Assembly: GCF_007004545.3 (NCBI RefSeq)
Contig: NZ_CP045503.2
Span: 5,210,501-5,274,500, forward strand
Source of the DNA: Shewanella eurypsychrophilus
GTDB taxonomy: Bacteria; Pseudomonadota; Gammaproteobacteria; Enterobacterales; Shewanellaceae
Direction of reading: 5' to 3'
Length of the DNA: 64,000 nt
Below are positions 28,305-35,882 of the stretch, one piece after another (position 1 is the first letter of the stretch; each line of letters opens with the position of its first letter). The notes below the pieces were generated by a model, which ran no database searches, was not told the DNA's origin, and worked only from the letters and a program-made list of their open reading frames with translations. A program made the translations under genes and the position numbers.

Positions 28305-28841
28305 TCACAGCTTTGGTTTTACCGTTTTTTTCATCCAATCAGCCAGTAGCTTATCTTCAAATCGTAATGGCTTATCATTCATTCTGCCAACTGTATGCAT
28401 AAATCCTAGGTCGGTAAGTTTTTCATCGCCAACCATAACGACTTTATCCCCTTCTAGAATTGAATAACTGAAGGTGATACGTGGAGGATAGATATCTTGA
28501 ATAACACGGATATCATTCATCGTCGCGCCAAAAGTGGGTCGAACATCACCAGCGAGATCCAGATCTGTCACGATCATCTCTAGCTTTTGCTCCGGCTTAA
28601 GGATTTTACCCGCCTCTTTATTGAGGTTTTTTGTTAAGGTTTCAAACGTACGAGCCTCATATCGAGACTGAATATCGCTTGCAGCCTTCACATCCCGAAA
28701 ACTTTTGGGATCTTGCCAAGTGATCTTAACCATGCCTTGTTCGGTCACAGGGTTTTCAACCACCTCTTCAGCAACCGCTATACCTGAAAGCGCTGCACCA
28801 GAAACCATAGTTCCCGCTAATAGTAAGTGAGTAAATTTCAT
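28305..28841 (-). CDS. DUF3016 family periplasmic protein
   Basis: 178 residues with a signal peptide (~1-24, ending VAEE). The body matches DUF3016 in pattern: VKITWQDPKSFRDVK (~37-51), LEMIVTDLDLAGDV (~86-99), an IYPPRITFSY strand (~117-126) and a closing LADWMKKTV. Function unknown. ATG at 28841 is preceded by AGGAGG at 5-base spacing. It stands alone. Confidence 0.8.
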   Translation of the reverse strand: MKFTHLLLAGTMVSGAALSGIAVAEEVVENPVTEQGMVKITWQDPKSFRDVKAASDIQSRYEARTFETLTKNLNKEAGKILKPEQKLEMIVTDLDLAGDVRPTFGATMNDIRVIQDIYPPRITFSYSILEGDKVVMVGDEKLTDLGFMHTVGRMNDKPLRFEDKLLADWMKKTVKPKL

Positions 28842-29071
28842 ATGAGCCTCCTAGGGCTTAGTATTCTTTATGGCATTTATCGTACAAAATCTAACCTGAA
28901 TATTAGCTTAATGCAAAATAAAAAATAAAAATTCAGTTGTATAGCACACCATTTATATAAGACCGTAACATGAATGAGTTAATTACATATTATTGATCAA
29001 AGTCTGTATCAAAATTTATCATGCCTACTTAGAATAAGCCCCAGCTATAAATATTCCTAACCAGAGAAATT

Positions 29072-29377
29072 ATGAAAAACGCCTCCTCGATCATCTTTGT
29101 TGTCCTGATCTTTACGATCCTTGCGGCGACACTTTACCTTATAGCAGATTCAGAAAAGAGTCCGTCACCGGAAACCTGGTCCTCCTTTGTCTATACCAAT
29201 GGTTACAATTCGGGGCGCTACAAAAAAGTTGATGATTTTGAAAGCTATCAAGCTTGCCGGGAGTTCTCATTAGAGAAATCATTCCAGTTTGAAAATGTTC
29301 CCTGGGAATGTGGCCTAAGATGTCGTTTTGATTCCAGCCGACAAGGGTTTCAGTGCGAAACGATGGAAAGTGATTAG
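29072..29377 (+). CDS. Unknown membrane-anchored small Cys-containing protein
   Basis: 101 residues: an N-terminal hydrophobic helix (~7-26), then a polar exported domain with four Cys (C63, C80, C84 and C95 approximately; ACREF, ECGLRC, QCETM). The Cys number suggests two disulfides outside the cytoplasm. GAGAAATT lies just before the ATG. Not recognised. It begins a run of three small exported proteins on the plus strand (29072-30417). Confidence 0.6.
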   Translation: MKNASSIIFVVLIFTILAATLYLIADSEKSPSPETWSSFVYTNGYNSGRYKKVDDFESYQACREFSLEKSFQFENVPWECGLRCRFDSSRQGFQCETMESD

Positions 29378-29469
29378 CCCACTTATATTGAAGATGAATT
29401 CAGCCAATATTCAAGTTCACAGTGATAACATAGCACCAAATGTTCACCCTAGTATTATTGAGATTAACG

Positions 29470-29751
29470 ATGACTTCATCACTAAAAAATATTCTAATGA
29501 TTGCTCTATTGACCACATCTTCAATGGCAAGTGCCACTGAACACACCACATTGGATATCGATGAGAGCACTGCTACTGCCGATGAACTACTGGTTCAGTA
29601 TGAAGCAATAAACGAAGAGATGGATGCTGAATCTCAATTGGAAAAAATTGAACATCAGCTAGATCAAGAAAATTTAGAGCTATTACAGCCTATCTGTATT
29701 GAATATACGATCGATATCGATACTGGTGAAGAACGCTGTACCTCGCAGTAA
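29470..29751 (+). CDS. Small secreted acidic protein with C-terminal C-X13-C (paralogue 1)
   Basis: 93 residues from ATG 29470: signal peptide ~1-22 (ending MASA), an acidic helical middle with EEMDAESQLEKIEHQLDQEN, and a C-terminal pair of Cys spaced by 13 residues (CIEYTID...EERC). The frame opens ten codons earlier (29440), but the signal peptide is cleanest from 29470. The next small gene (30100-30417) has the same plan and the same Cys spacing, so the two look like diverged duplicates. Function unknown. The stop codon overlaps a 91-bp palindromic element. Confidence 0.6.
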   Translation: MTSSLKNILMIALLTTSSMASATEHTTLDIDESTATADELLVQYEAINEEMDAESQLEKIEHQLDQENLELLQPICIEYTIDIDTGEERCTSQ

Positions 29752-29838
29752 TACCAAATTGGTATAATCCCCCCTATCCCTGACAAGTAGTGCGAGGCAA
29801 GCTCCTCGCTCGACTTATCACCTACTGATTGGTATTAC
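29748..29838. repeat. 91-bp palindromic (MITE/REP-like) element with 10-bp terminal inverted repeats
   Basis: GTAATACCAA (29748-29757) is mirrored by TTGGTATTAC (29829-29838). The inside folds too: a 16-base arm from GACAAGTAG matches the reverse of the arm ending CGACTTATC at about 13 of 16 positions, with a CAAGCT loop. The left end also contains the perfect palindrome ATACCAAATTGGTAT. No coding capacity. Confidence 0.65.
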
Positions 29839-29929
29839 ATAACTTACCCCGCAACAAGTCTCCCAAAATTCAACATCGCCAACATTTAAGTCGCTCATTT
29901 TTCATTCAGCTTGGGTTCAAGGTTAACCG

Positions 29930-30099
29930 TATACCATACGAATCAAGTTAACGAGCAGATGCTCGGCTCTTACGAGAGATACTCTCAAAAAGAGAATTTA
30001 GACACTACCAGAGGATGACACCTCTTAACGGTTTTCGACATACCGTCTAAGAGTCAACGGTTCCGAACCTGGTCACGACTACTATTTTGGAGACAGTTT
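29930..30099 (+). ncRNA. Structured leader upstream of small secreted protein gene (candidate cis-RNA)
   Basis: Several stem-loops are stacked: CGAGCA/TGCTCG (near 29960), GAGA...TCTC with a following AAGAGAA (near 29980-29998), and CTCTTAACGGT pairing with ACCGTCTAAGAG (one bulge) around TTTCGACAT (30025-30056). GGAGACAG for the downstream gene follows at 30091. The promoter could lie within this stretch instead, so a regulatory RNA is an inference. Confidence 0.4.
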
Positions 30100-30417
30100 A
30101 TGAGCCACTCAATCACAAAAACTAAAGTCAATTTCTCTGGTAAAATCGCACTTGCTTCAGTATTTTTGATCGCTGCAATGATCACAGGACAAGCCCAAGC
30201 GAATCAGTTCACACCATCGGAGCAAGTTGCTGTTGATCAGCATTTAGAAATTATAGCTAACCAACAAGAGCTTTCCGATGAAGCTATGATTCAGAATCAA
30301 CAACAAGATTTTGATGCCGGACTAGAATCAGCAGAAGATAAGTTTATGAATAGTATCTGTGATGAACACGGACGTGAATATGATAATGCTACAGAGGTCT
30401 GCTACGAGCAGCAATAA
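30100..30417 (+). CDS. Small secreted acidic protein with C-terminal C-X13-C (paralogue 2)
   Basis: 105 residues. Signal peptide ~1-34 (long, basic start; hydrophobic ALASVFLIAAMITG; ends QAQA). The mature part is acidic and Gln-rich (IIANQQELSDEA, QNQQQDFDAG) and ends with two Cys 13 residues apart (CDEHGRE...EVC). This mirrors paralogue 1. Strong GGAGACAG precedes the ATG, and a structured ~170-base leader precedes that. Function unknown; a secreted or periplasmic disulfide-closed peptide is likely. Followed by a strong bidirectional terminator. Confidence 0.7.
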   Translation: MSHSITKTKVNFSGKIALASVFLIAAMITGQAQANQFTPSEQVAVDQHLEIIANQQELSDEAMIQNQQQDFDAGLESAEDKFMNSICDEHGREYDNATEVCYEQQ

Positions 30418-30429
30418 ACTGAAAGCAAT

Positions 30430-30456
30430 AAAAAGCGAGGCTAACCTCGCTTTTTT
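30430..30456. terminator. Bidirectional terminator
   Basis: AAAAGCGAGG (30431-30440) pairs with CCTCGCTTTT (30445-30454), loop CTAA, followed by a T-tract. It ends paralogue 2 and, read in reverse, the DUF4240 gene. Confidence 0.88.
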
Positions 30457-30475
30457 GCTATCAATACGGTAGCAA

Positions 30476-30991
30476 TTAAAATGGAAAACGCTGACTCAAT
30501 TGCGGATATTCAAGCTTGAGTTGCTTCTTCTTAGTGGTAAATTTCTTCCCCTGAGGCGTCGCCTTACCTGAAGGTACAAAAGGTAACTCATCGCCTGTTC
30601 TATCTTCGAATATCTGACCTGCGATCAAATCATACTCATCTAGAAAAGGATAAGGATAAGGATAACCATCTTTCTCGGGCCACTCTGGCAATAGAGCCAC
30701 ATCATCTGGACTGGCCACAACTTTTTCATACCAGTCTTGCCCTAATGAAATCAGAAAACATCTAAACTCAGCAAAGGCATATTCAGAGTCACAACCTGTA
30801 ATAATATACGCCGCCCCCCACACAGACCAAAAATAGCTTTTGCGCATCTGCTGTCCAAAAATCTTATCGAACTCTAGCAGGTCTTCATCACTTAATAGCT
30901 CAAGTTTAGCCTTGAGATTATCAGCTAAACTAACCTGATCTTGCGTGGCTGTTTCTCTTGTCACCAGTTGCCAAAACTCTGTTTCAGTCAT
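30476..30991 (-). CDS. DUF4240 domain protein
   Basis: 171 residues, soluble. The first ~125 residues match DUF4240: MTETEFWQLVTR, a central SYFWSVWGAAYII segment and a FRCFLISLGQDWYEK segment. A Tyr/Pro-rich stretch (YPYPYPF, ~118) and a basic C-terminal tail follow. Function unknown; the family is often found near WGR-domain or immunity-type proteins, neither of which is here. ATG at 30991; ribosome site ATTAAAGATG is weak. The palindrome ATACCAATCGGTAT lies 50 bases upstream. Confidence 0.75.
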   Translation of the reverse strand: MTETEFWQLVTRETATQDQVSLADNLKAKLELLSDEDLLEFDKIFGQQMRKSYFWSVWGAAYIITGCDSEYAFAEFRCFLISLGQDWYEKVVASPDDVALLPEWPEKDGYPYPYPFLDEYDLIAGQIFEDRTGDELPFVPSGKATPQGKKFTTKKKQLKLEYPQLSQRFPF

Positions 30992-31040
30992 CTTTAATGT
31001 CTCATTGAACTACTGCTTATGGCTATTCTAACCAATCCTA

Positions 31041-31054
31041 ATACCAATCGGTAT
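31041..31054. repeat. ATACCAATCGGTAT near-palindrome
   Basis: Same core as at 10964 and 32376; symmetric apart from the central AATCGG pairs. Lies between the divergent DUF4240 and four-TM genes. Confidence 0.6.
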
Positions 31055-31217
31055 AAGAAAGTGGTCTGCATTTTCTTCAAAAAAGAGAAGACCTTCGAAC
31101 CGCTATTATCATAAGCTAAATAAATACCGATATCGCTTTGACATGAATAACCGAGTTTCTTACACTCGCCCACTATTAATCTTACCCACGACCCCATGGC
31201 GAACTGAGAGATATTCA

Positions 31218-31622
31218 ATGAAAAAACCACCTTTAGCTTTATCTATTCTCATGTTCCTTTACATCATCTTAGCTTCAGTCGCTCTGTTTAGAGCCATCAG
31301 TATTCAAAGTGTGGATCTATTTTCTTTGGGTGTGATCCCAGTATTAGTTGGGCTCATTTTAAGAAGTCGCTGGGCAAGTATTATTTTTAAAGTTTATCTC
31401 GCCATTCAGACACTCGGACTATCGGCACTCGGTGGAACAGCAATCATCGCCTACCAAATTTCACCCCAAGATGTGAAAGTTGTCATCGATGGCCATAATA
31501 TTCCGGTTGCCGCCGTGGCAGCCATTGCTATTGTGCTGCTTGCCTTTCAAATCTACGTCGCATTAGCCGGCTCGACAAAGCAGTACCTTCAAGCAGAAAG
31601 AGTTATCAATCAAGATGACTAG
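31218..31622 (+). CDS. Unknown four-helix inner-membrane protein
   Basis: 134 residues from ATG 31218 behind GAGAGA. Four hydrophobic segments (~8-27, 36-50, 57-80 and 98-118) separated by short loops, with no cleaved signal and a short hydrophilic tail (KQYLQAERVINQDD). Not recognised. The frame opens 25 codons earlier (31143), but that extension is hydrophilic and lacks a ribosome site. Stands alone between DUF4240 and HU genes. Confidence 0.65.
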   Translation: MKKPPLALSILMFLYIILASVALFRAISIQSVDLFSLGVIPVLVGLILRSRWASIIFKVYLAIQTLGLSALGGTAIIAYQISPQDVKVVIDGHNIPVAAVAAIAIVLLAFQIYVALAGSTKQYLQAERVINQDD

Positions 31623-31898
31623 CTTGCTATATAAACTGCTCGATAACTAGTTAATCTTCGCCATTGACACTCAATCGATAACGGCCATTTCTAGAGCCTA
31701 TTTATTAACTAAGTGGCTGATGATTCGCCCAACAGACCCGTTTTGGTGATGATTTACTCAAAAATTGACCTGAAATGCTAATTCTACTACCTAAAATGCT
31801 TTAAAAGTCGTAAGTCTTATGGCATGTTACGTAGAGCAATTACTAAGTATCTAATGTGGTTAGCTTAATTAAATCTACGGAAAGAAGAGACGATTCAA

Positions 31899-32171
31899 AT
31901 GAATAAAACTGAACTTGTTGCAAAAATGGCTGAAAGCGCAGAACTGACTAAAGCAGAAGCTGCACGCGCACTTAAATCTTTTGAAGAGACTGTGACTGAA
32001 GCAATGAAGAACGGTGATAAGATATCTATCGTTGGCTTTGGTTCTTTTGAGACAACTAACCGAGCTGCACGAACTGGTCGCAACCCACAGACTGGTAAAG
32101 AGATTCAAATCCCAGCAGCTACAGTGCCAAAGTTTAAAGCTGGTAAGACCCTGAAAGACAGCGTTAACTAA
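31899..32171 (+). CDS. HU-family nucleoid DNA-binding protein
   Basis: 90 residues, the normal HU length. Forms a dimer that bends DNA. The opening MNKTELVAKMAESAEL matches HupA/HupB, and the beta-arm signature GFGSFETTNRAARTGRNPQTG carries the intercalating Pro of RNPQTGK. The ending TLKDSVN is typical. It could be the alpha or the beta type; the residues fit neither E. coli paralogue exactly. Ribosome site AAGAAGAG is ~10 bases upstream. Closed by a strong terminator; monocistronic. Confidence 0.96.
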   Translation: MNKTELVAKMAESAELTKAEAARALKSFEETVTEAMKNGDKISIVGFGSFETTNRAARTGRNPQTGKEIQIPAATVPKFKAGKTLKDSVN

Positions 32172-32187
32172 AAGCATGTACTGATTA

Positions 32188-32214
32188 AAAAAACCTCCTC
32201 TCTGGAGGTTTTTT
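32188..32214 (+). terminator. Rho-independent terminator after the HU gene
   Basis: AAAAAACCTCC (32188-32198) pairs with GGAGGTTTTTT (32204-32214), loop TCTCT, followed by T residues. Confidence 0.92.
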
Positions 32215-32375
32215 TATGTCCTTTTATCAAAGCATTGCACAAATAACGGGCATGCTTGCGCTAAAATAATCCATCATCGACCCTTTCTGACAACTTAATA
32301 TCACTAATTAGTTTAAATTCAGCATGTTATCTTATGGCACGATACTCGCAGCCTTTAGACCAAGTCCACTGCTAA

Positions 32376-32389
32376 ATACCAATCGGTAT
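32376..32389. repeat. ATACCAATCGGTAT near-palindrome
   Basis: Third exact copy of the core; 46 bases upstream of the TorF-like ribosome site region. Confidence 0.6.
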
Positions 32390-32434
32390 ATATAACAATT
32401 CAATCGCAGGGATAAATCACTAAAGGGAATGATC

Positions 32435-33127
32435 ATGAAACAAGCATTAATATCTAGCTCCATCTTAGCTTCGACCATATTCATATCAGCATCTGCTGCG
32501 GCCACGGTCACTGGTAATGTCGGCGCAACGTCTAACTACTTATGGCGAGGCGTGACCCAAACTCAAGATACGGTTGCCGTACAAGGCGGTGTGGACTATG
32601 GGCACGAAAGCGGACTCTACCTGGGAACTTGGGCATCCAATGTAGATTTTGGTGATGATACCAGTTATGAGCTCGACTTCTATGGCGGCTATGCAGGTTC
32701 AATCGGTGAAGATTTTGGCTACGATATCAGCTATCTCTATTATGCCTATCCAGACAGTGATTCTAGCGTAGACTTCGGAGAGCTTACCGCTGCGATTAGC
32801 TGGAAATGGTTTAGCTTAAGCTATTCGCAAGTGGTTAACGCTAGCGACGATGTCGCCAGTGACCCTCTAGATAATACCGATATGAGTTATATTGATGCTG
32901 GAGTGAGCTTACCGCTTTCTGAGACCTTGTCGATTTCCGCACATTATGGCTACTCAACAGGCGATGTTGTCACCGCATGGTTTGACACAAGTAACTATGC
33001 CGATTACTCAATATCTCTCAATAAAGCGACTGATTTTGGCGATATTTCATTTATGCTCAGTGATACAGATCTCCAAGGTGATGATCCTAAAATTGCACTT
33101 GGATATAGCTACAGCTTCGATTTGTAA
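32435..33127 (+). CDS. TorF-family putative outer-membrane porin
   Basis: 230 residues with a signal peptide (~1-22, ending SAAA) and alternating strands of a small barrel. The N-terminal mature segment VTGNVGATSNYLWRGVTQTQ with its YLWRG motif is diagnostic of the TIGR02001/TorF group, and the protein ends in FDL, close to an OMP terminal Phe. Substrate is unknown. ATG at 32435 is placed 7 bases after AAAGGGA; the ATG at 32429 is only one base from that site. It stands alone. Confidence 0.8.
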   Translation: MKQALISSSILASTIFISASAAATVTGNVGATSNYLWRGVTQTQDTVAVQGGVDYGHESGLYLGTWASNVDFGDDTSYELDFYGGYAGSIGEDFGYDISYLYYAYPDSDSSVDFGELTAAISWKWFSLSYSQVVNASDDVASDPLDNTDMSYIDAGVSLPLSETLSISAHYGYSTGDVVTAWFDTSNYADYSISLNKATDFGDISFMLSDTDLQGDDPKIALGYSYSFDL

Positions 33128-33532
33128 TTTTTACAGATGATCTTTGGCAATACTATTAAGTTAGCGTTTGCTAAAATTGTGATCTGAACCCAGTTGAGTT
33201 ATCGCTGCCATGGCGATAACTCTAGAAGATAAACATAATAAGCACATAAAAAACAGCAGCTAATCGTAGAACAGTCTCGAATAGAACCCGCATAAATCCT
33301 TTTTTTGGCTTCTGTAAATAATGTTAAATCGATCCCACTTTTCCTTTCAATAGCCTGATATCTTTCTTATCAGCGCTTACTAATATGATGCTGGATATTT
33401 GCCAACTCAACAGAGTTAACATCCTAATCTACGGCGCTTTTTTTAATAAAGTTCCTGACATATTGTCAGTCTCATTTTCTACTCTATGGCCATATTACCT
33501 AGCCATGAGTATTGCATAATTAAGGAGTTTTT
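33128..33532. other. Intergenic region after the TorF-like gene
   Basis: No gene was seen on either strand. It contains a perfect 10-bp hairpin, GAGTTATCGC (33196-33205) with GCGATAACTC (33213-33222), 68 bases past the porin stop. It has no T-tract, so its role as a terminator is uncertain. TTTCTTATCAG-type AT-rich DNA follows, and a promoter for the 57-residue gene presumably lies near 33480-33520. Confidence 0.5.
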
Positions 33533-33706
33533 ATGGCTCAGATTATTGAACTTGTACCCAACGATGCAGAAATAGAAGCCTTCGCCGCCCCTAAGAATCA
33601 ACTCGCAGCGGATGAATTGAAACATAAGCGTGAAGTCAAAAAACGTTTAGAAGTGTTACTCGCCGAAGCCGAATTACAACGTGCTATGGGTGGCGACTTT
33701 TACTGA
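33533..33706 (+). CDS. 57-residue charged small protein
   Basis: ATG at 33533 follows AAGGAG with 6-base spacing. The 57 residues are soluble and helical: acidic start (VPNDAEIEAF), basic middle (LKHKREVKKRL) and a closing LAEAELQRAMGGDFY. The Lys/Arg-rich helix followed by a short Gly-Asp tail resembles the small PA3496-type proteins of gammaproteobacteria, but I am not certain. No TM or signal. Ribosome site and codon pattern support a real gene. Confidence 0.65.
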   Translation: MAQIIELVPNDAEIEAFAAPKNQLAADELKHKREVKKRLEVLLAEAELQRAMGGDFY

Positions 33707-33848
33707 ACAAGATCGGATGCTCAAGTACTACAATCCCTGATAGCCTAAGCATCTAGAAGTGGCTTATATGGGGAATGACCTCAACAGTTAACATGTCGTC
33801 ACTATAAGTTCGATGACATGTTTTCAGGCTATCTTTATTATCAAGATT

Positions 33849-34334
33849 TCAATCCGATTTATTTTTCTTGAGGTAATTAGCCATATCAGACATCTGGTTA
33901 TGTTTAGCTTCATCGCTAGAATATGCAGAGTCTCGCTTCAACAAATGAGCCCCGGCTAGCTTGTCATTATCAAAAGACTTAAACCCTTTTGACACGGCAA
34001 GCATTAAATCCATAAAGGCGCTCTCTACATCCTTAGGCATAACTGATAGCATCTCTATCGGCCATATTCCTTCTTTGACATCAGCATCTAAAGCACTATC
34101 AATTTTCGCCTGAACATAAATATCGCTCGGTGATAAATCCAATAAATCACACCACGCCCACAGCACGGGAATAGTAAGATCTGTTTTATCCTCGACTAAT
34201 TTCATATATGTGGGATAAGACAAACCCAACTCTTTAGACAAGTCCAACTTCCGCTTTCTAAACTCACCTTTGTCTGTCTCTCTGAGTAGCACACTAACCA
34301 TCGAATGCTGAGTTGGTTTGAACTCTTTTGGCAT
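33849..34334 (-). CDS. Helix-turn-helix (XRE-like) protein coupled to an antiporter gene
   Basis: 161 residues. An HTH segment LSKELGLSYPTYMKLVEDKTDLTIPVLWAWCDLLDLSP (in part; ~32-70) is built like a Cro/CI helix-turn-helix. The remaining C-terminal ~90 residues are helical and unrecognised, with a basic tail. The ATG at 34334 is two bases after the antiporter stop, with AAGGG placed inside the end of that gene, so translation is coupled. Inference: it regulates the antiporter gene or senses its ion state. It could instead be a non-DNA-binding helical protein. Confidence 0.6.
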   Translation of the reverse strand: MPKEFKPTQHSMVSVLLRETDKGEFRKRKLDLSKELGLSYPTYMKLVEDKTDLTIPVLWAWCDLLDLSPSDIYVQAKIDSALDADVKEGIWPIEMLSVMPKDVESAFMDLMLAVSKGFKSFDNDKLAGAHLLKRDSAYSSDEAKHNQMSDMANYLKKNKSD

Positions 34335-34336
34335 TA

Positions 34337-35536
34337 TCAACCCTTCTCTTCTTTGATATTCAGCTTTAGCTTTTTAGCTAATGGCTCAATGGCTGCGCCC
34401 TGCAATAAGACTGAAAACAGAACAATGAAGAAGACAACATGTACCATCTCAATAGCCCCTTCAACGCCAGCGGCTGCTGGTATAAGAGCGAACACGATAG
34501 GTGTGGCCCCTTTCAAGCCTATCGATGAGATAAAAAGTCGCTTCTTCCAGCTAGCCTCTCTAAATGGCAAATAGCATATCTGCACAGCCAGAGGACGAGC
34601 AACAAACATTAGCAGTGCTGCAGGAACCAAAGACATCATAAAGACTGAAAACAGCGTCTGAGGGAATATTTGTAACCCTAAGATAATGAACATGAGTGAT
34701 TGAGCTAACCAAGATACGCTGTTGAAGAAATGCTTATTCACCTCTTTACCGCGAACGATGCCATTACCCATTACCACGCCAGCCACATAAGACGCGATTA
34801 AAATGTTCCCCCCAGCGAGGTCACTCCCATAGGCTGCAAGAATAAACGTGGCCAGCACAAATACCGGAATAAGGCCGTATTCCTTTAGCTTGATATGGTT
34901 AAGCAGCCATACCCCAATCTTAGCGATAACATAGGAAATTCCAATACCGAACACAATCTGTGTGACAAGCGTCAGCCCCATATCCAAGGGCGAAACTGGT
35001 GCATCGGGGTTAAGGGCTATGGCCGTTAAGATCACCACCATGACCAGAGCAACGGGATCGTTGGTGGCTGATTCAAATTCTAATACCGTGTCGGTCTTTT
35101 CTTTTAGCTTAAGCTTCTTCGATTCCAAAATAGAGAAAACAGCCGCTGCATCGGTGGAAGAAACCACTGCAGCAAACAATAGACAGAGCACAATACCCCA
35201 TCCCATAAACAGGTAAAGGCAGAAGGCCAGTATCACAGTGGTAAAAAACACACCGAATGTGGCAAGTACCCCACCCTCTTTATATGCCAGTTTTATACTG
35301 GCTTTAGAGGTATTAATACCTCCGACAAATACGATTATGTTTAGGGCAACGGCACCTACTGCAGAAGTGATCTGCAAGTTGTCATACACAAAATCAAACT
35401 CGCCATTTCCTAGGCTCAGGCCCACACCCATGAAAATTAACAGTGAGGGGATCCCTAGCGTTTTCGATGGGTGGTGCAGCAATATCCCTACTGCAATTAA
35501 TAGTGCTACTCCCAGCAGCATGATCTCAAACGACAT
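34337..35536 (-). CDS. CPA1-type cation/proton antiporter, NhaP-like, without C-terminal regulatory domain
   Basis: 399 residues with about 12-13 hydrophobic segments. The exchanger core shows the AAVVSSTDAAAVFSILE segment (~125-141) and the ESATNDPVALVMV ion-binding motif (~157-169) with the ND pair. Closest by pattern to NhaP/CvrA-type Na+(K+)/H+ antiporters. Those are ~550-580 residues because of a C-terminal TrkA-C/CorC-like module, which is absent here. ATG at 35536 follows GGAGG (4-base spacing); an upstream TTG/ATG extension of five residues was rejected. The HTH gene follows two bases after the stop. Confidence 0.85.
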   Translation of the reverse strand: MSFEIMLLGVALLIAVGILLHHPSKTLGIPSLLIFMGVGLSLGNGEFDFVYDNLQITSAVGAVALNIIVFVGGINTSKASIKLAYKEGGVLATFGVFFTTVILAFCLYLFMGWGIVLCLLFAAVVSSTDAAAVFSILESKKLKLKEKTDTVLEFESATNDPVALVMVVILTAIALNPDAPVSPLDMGLTLVTQIVFGIGISYVIAKIGVWLLNHIKLKEYGLIPVFVLATFILAAYGSDLAGGNILIASYVAGVVMGNGIVRGKEVNKHFFNSVSWLAQSLMFIILGLQIFPQTLFSVFMMSLVPAALLMFVARPLAVQICYLPFREASWKKRLFISSIGLKGATPIVFALIPAAAGVEGAIEMVHVVFFIVLFSVLLQGAAIEPLAKKLKLNIKEEKG

Positions 35537-35882
35537 TAAACCTCCATACATTAGCTTAAGCTAAATCAACAAACAAAAATAATAGGCGAAATAAACACCG
35601 AAATCAATTTATTTAACATTAACGCTAAGTAATGTAAAAATAGTTTAACTGATGTTTTGTAATCGTTTTAAGTGATGACTTTAAGTGGTTGGCTTTGTAA
35701 CTAGTTTTAACTGAATCACTCTAAAAAGTCACTCAGAGAAAGTGGCTAAGGATGCGGCTTTATTGATGGCACAACGAAAAGTGATTAATGCTCAGGTTAG
35801 GTCAAATACATAATGAAAAGCCAGCAGCTGTTCGCTACTGGCTTTTACATTAAAATCATCAGCTTAATTTATAATAAGCAAA
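35537..35882. other. Intergenic region with antiporter promoter and AGCS terminator
   Basis: No gene was seen. The perfect palindrome TTAGCTTAAGCTAA (35551-35564) lies just upstream of the antiporter ribosome site and could be an operator. The downstream part holds the hairpin at 35816-35846. Confidence 0.45.
35816..35846 (-). terminator. Terminator after the AGCS symporter gene
   Basis: AAAAGCCAG (35816-35824) pairs with CTGGCTTTT (35838-35846); the minus strand continues CTTTTCATTATG. Located 37 bases past the symporter stop. Confidence 0.7.
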
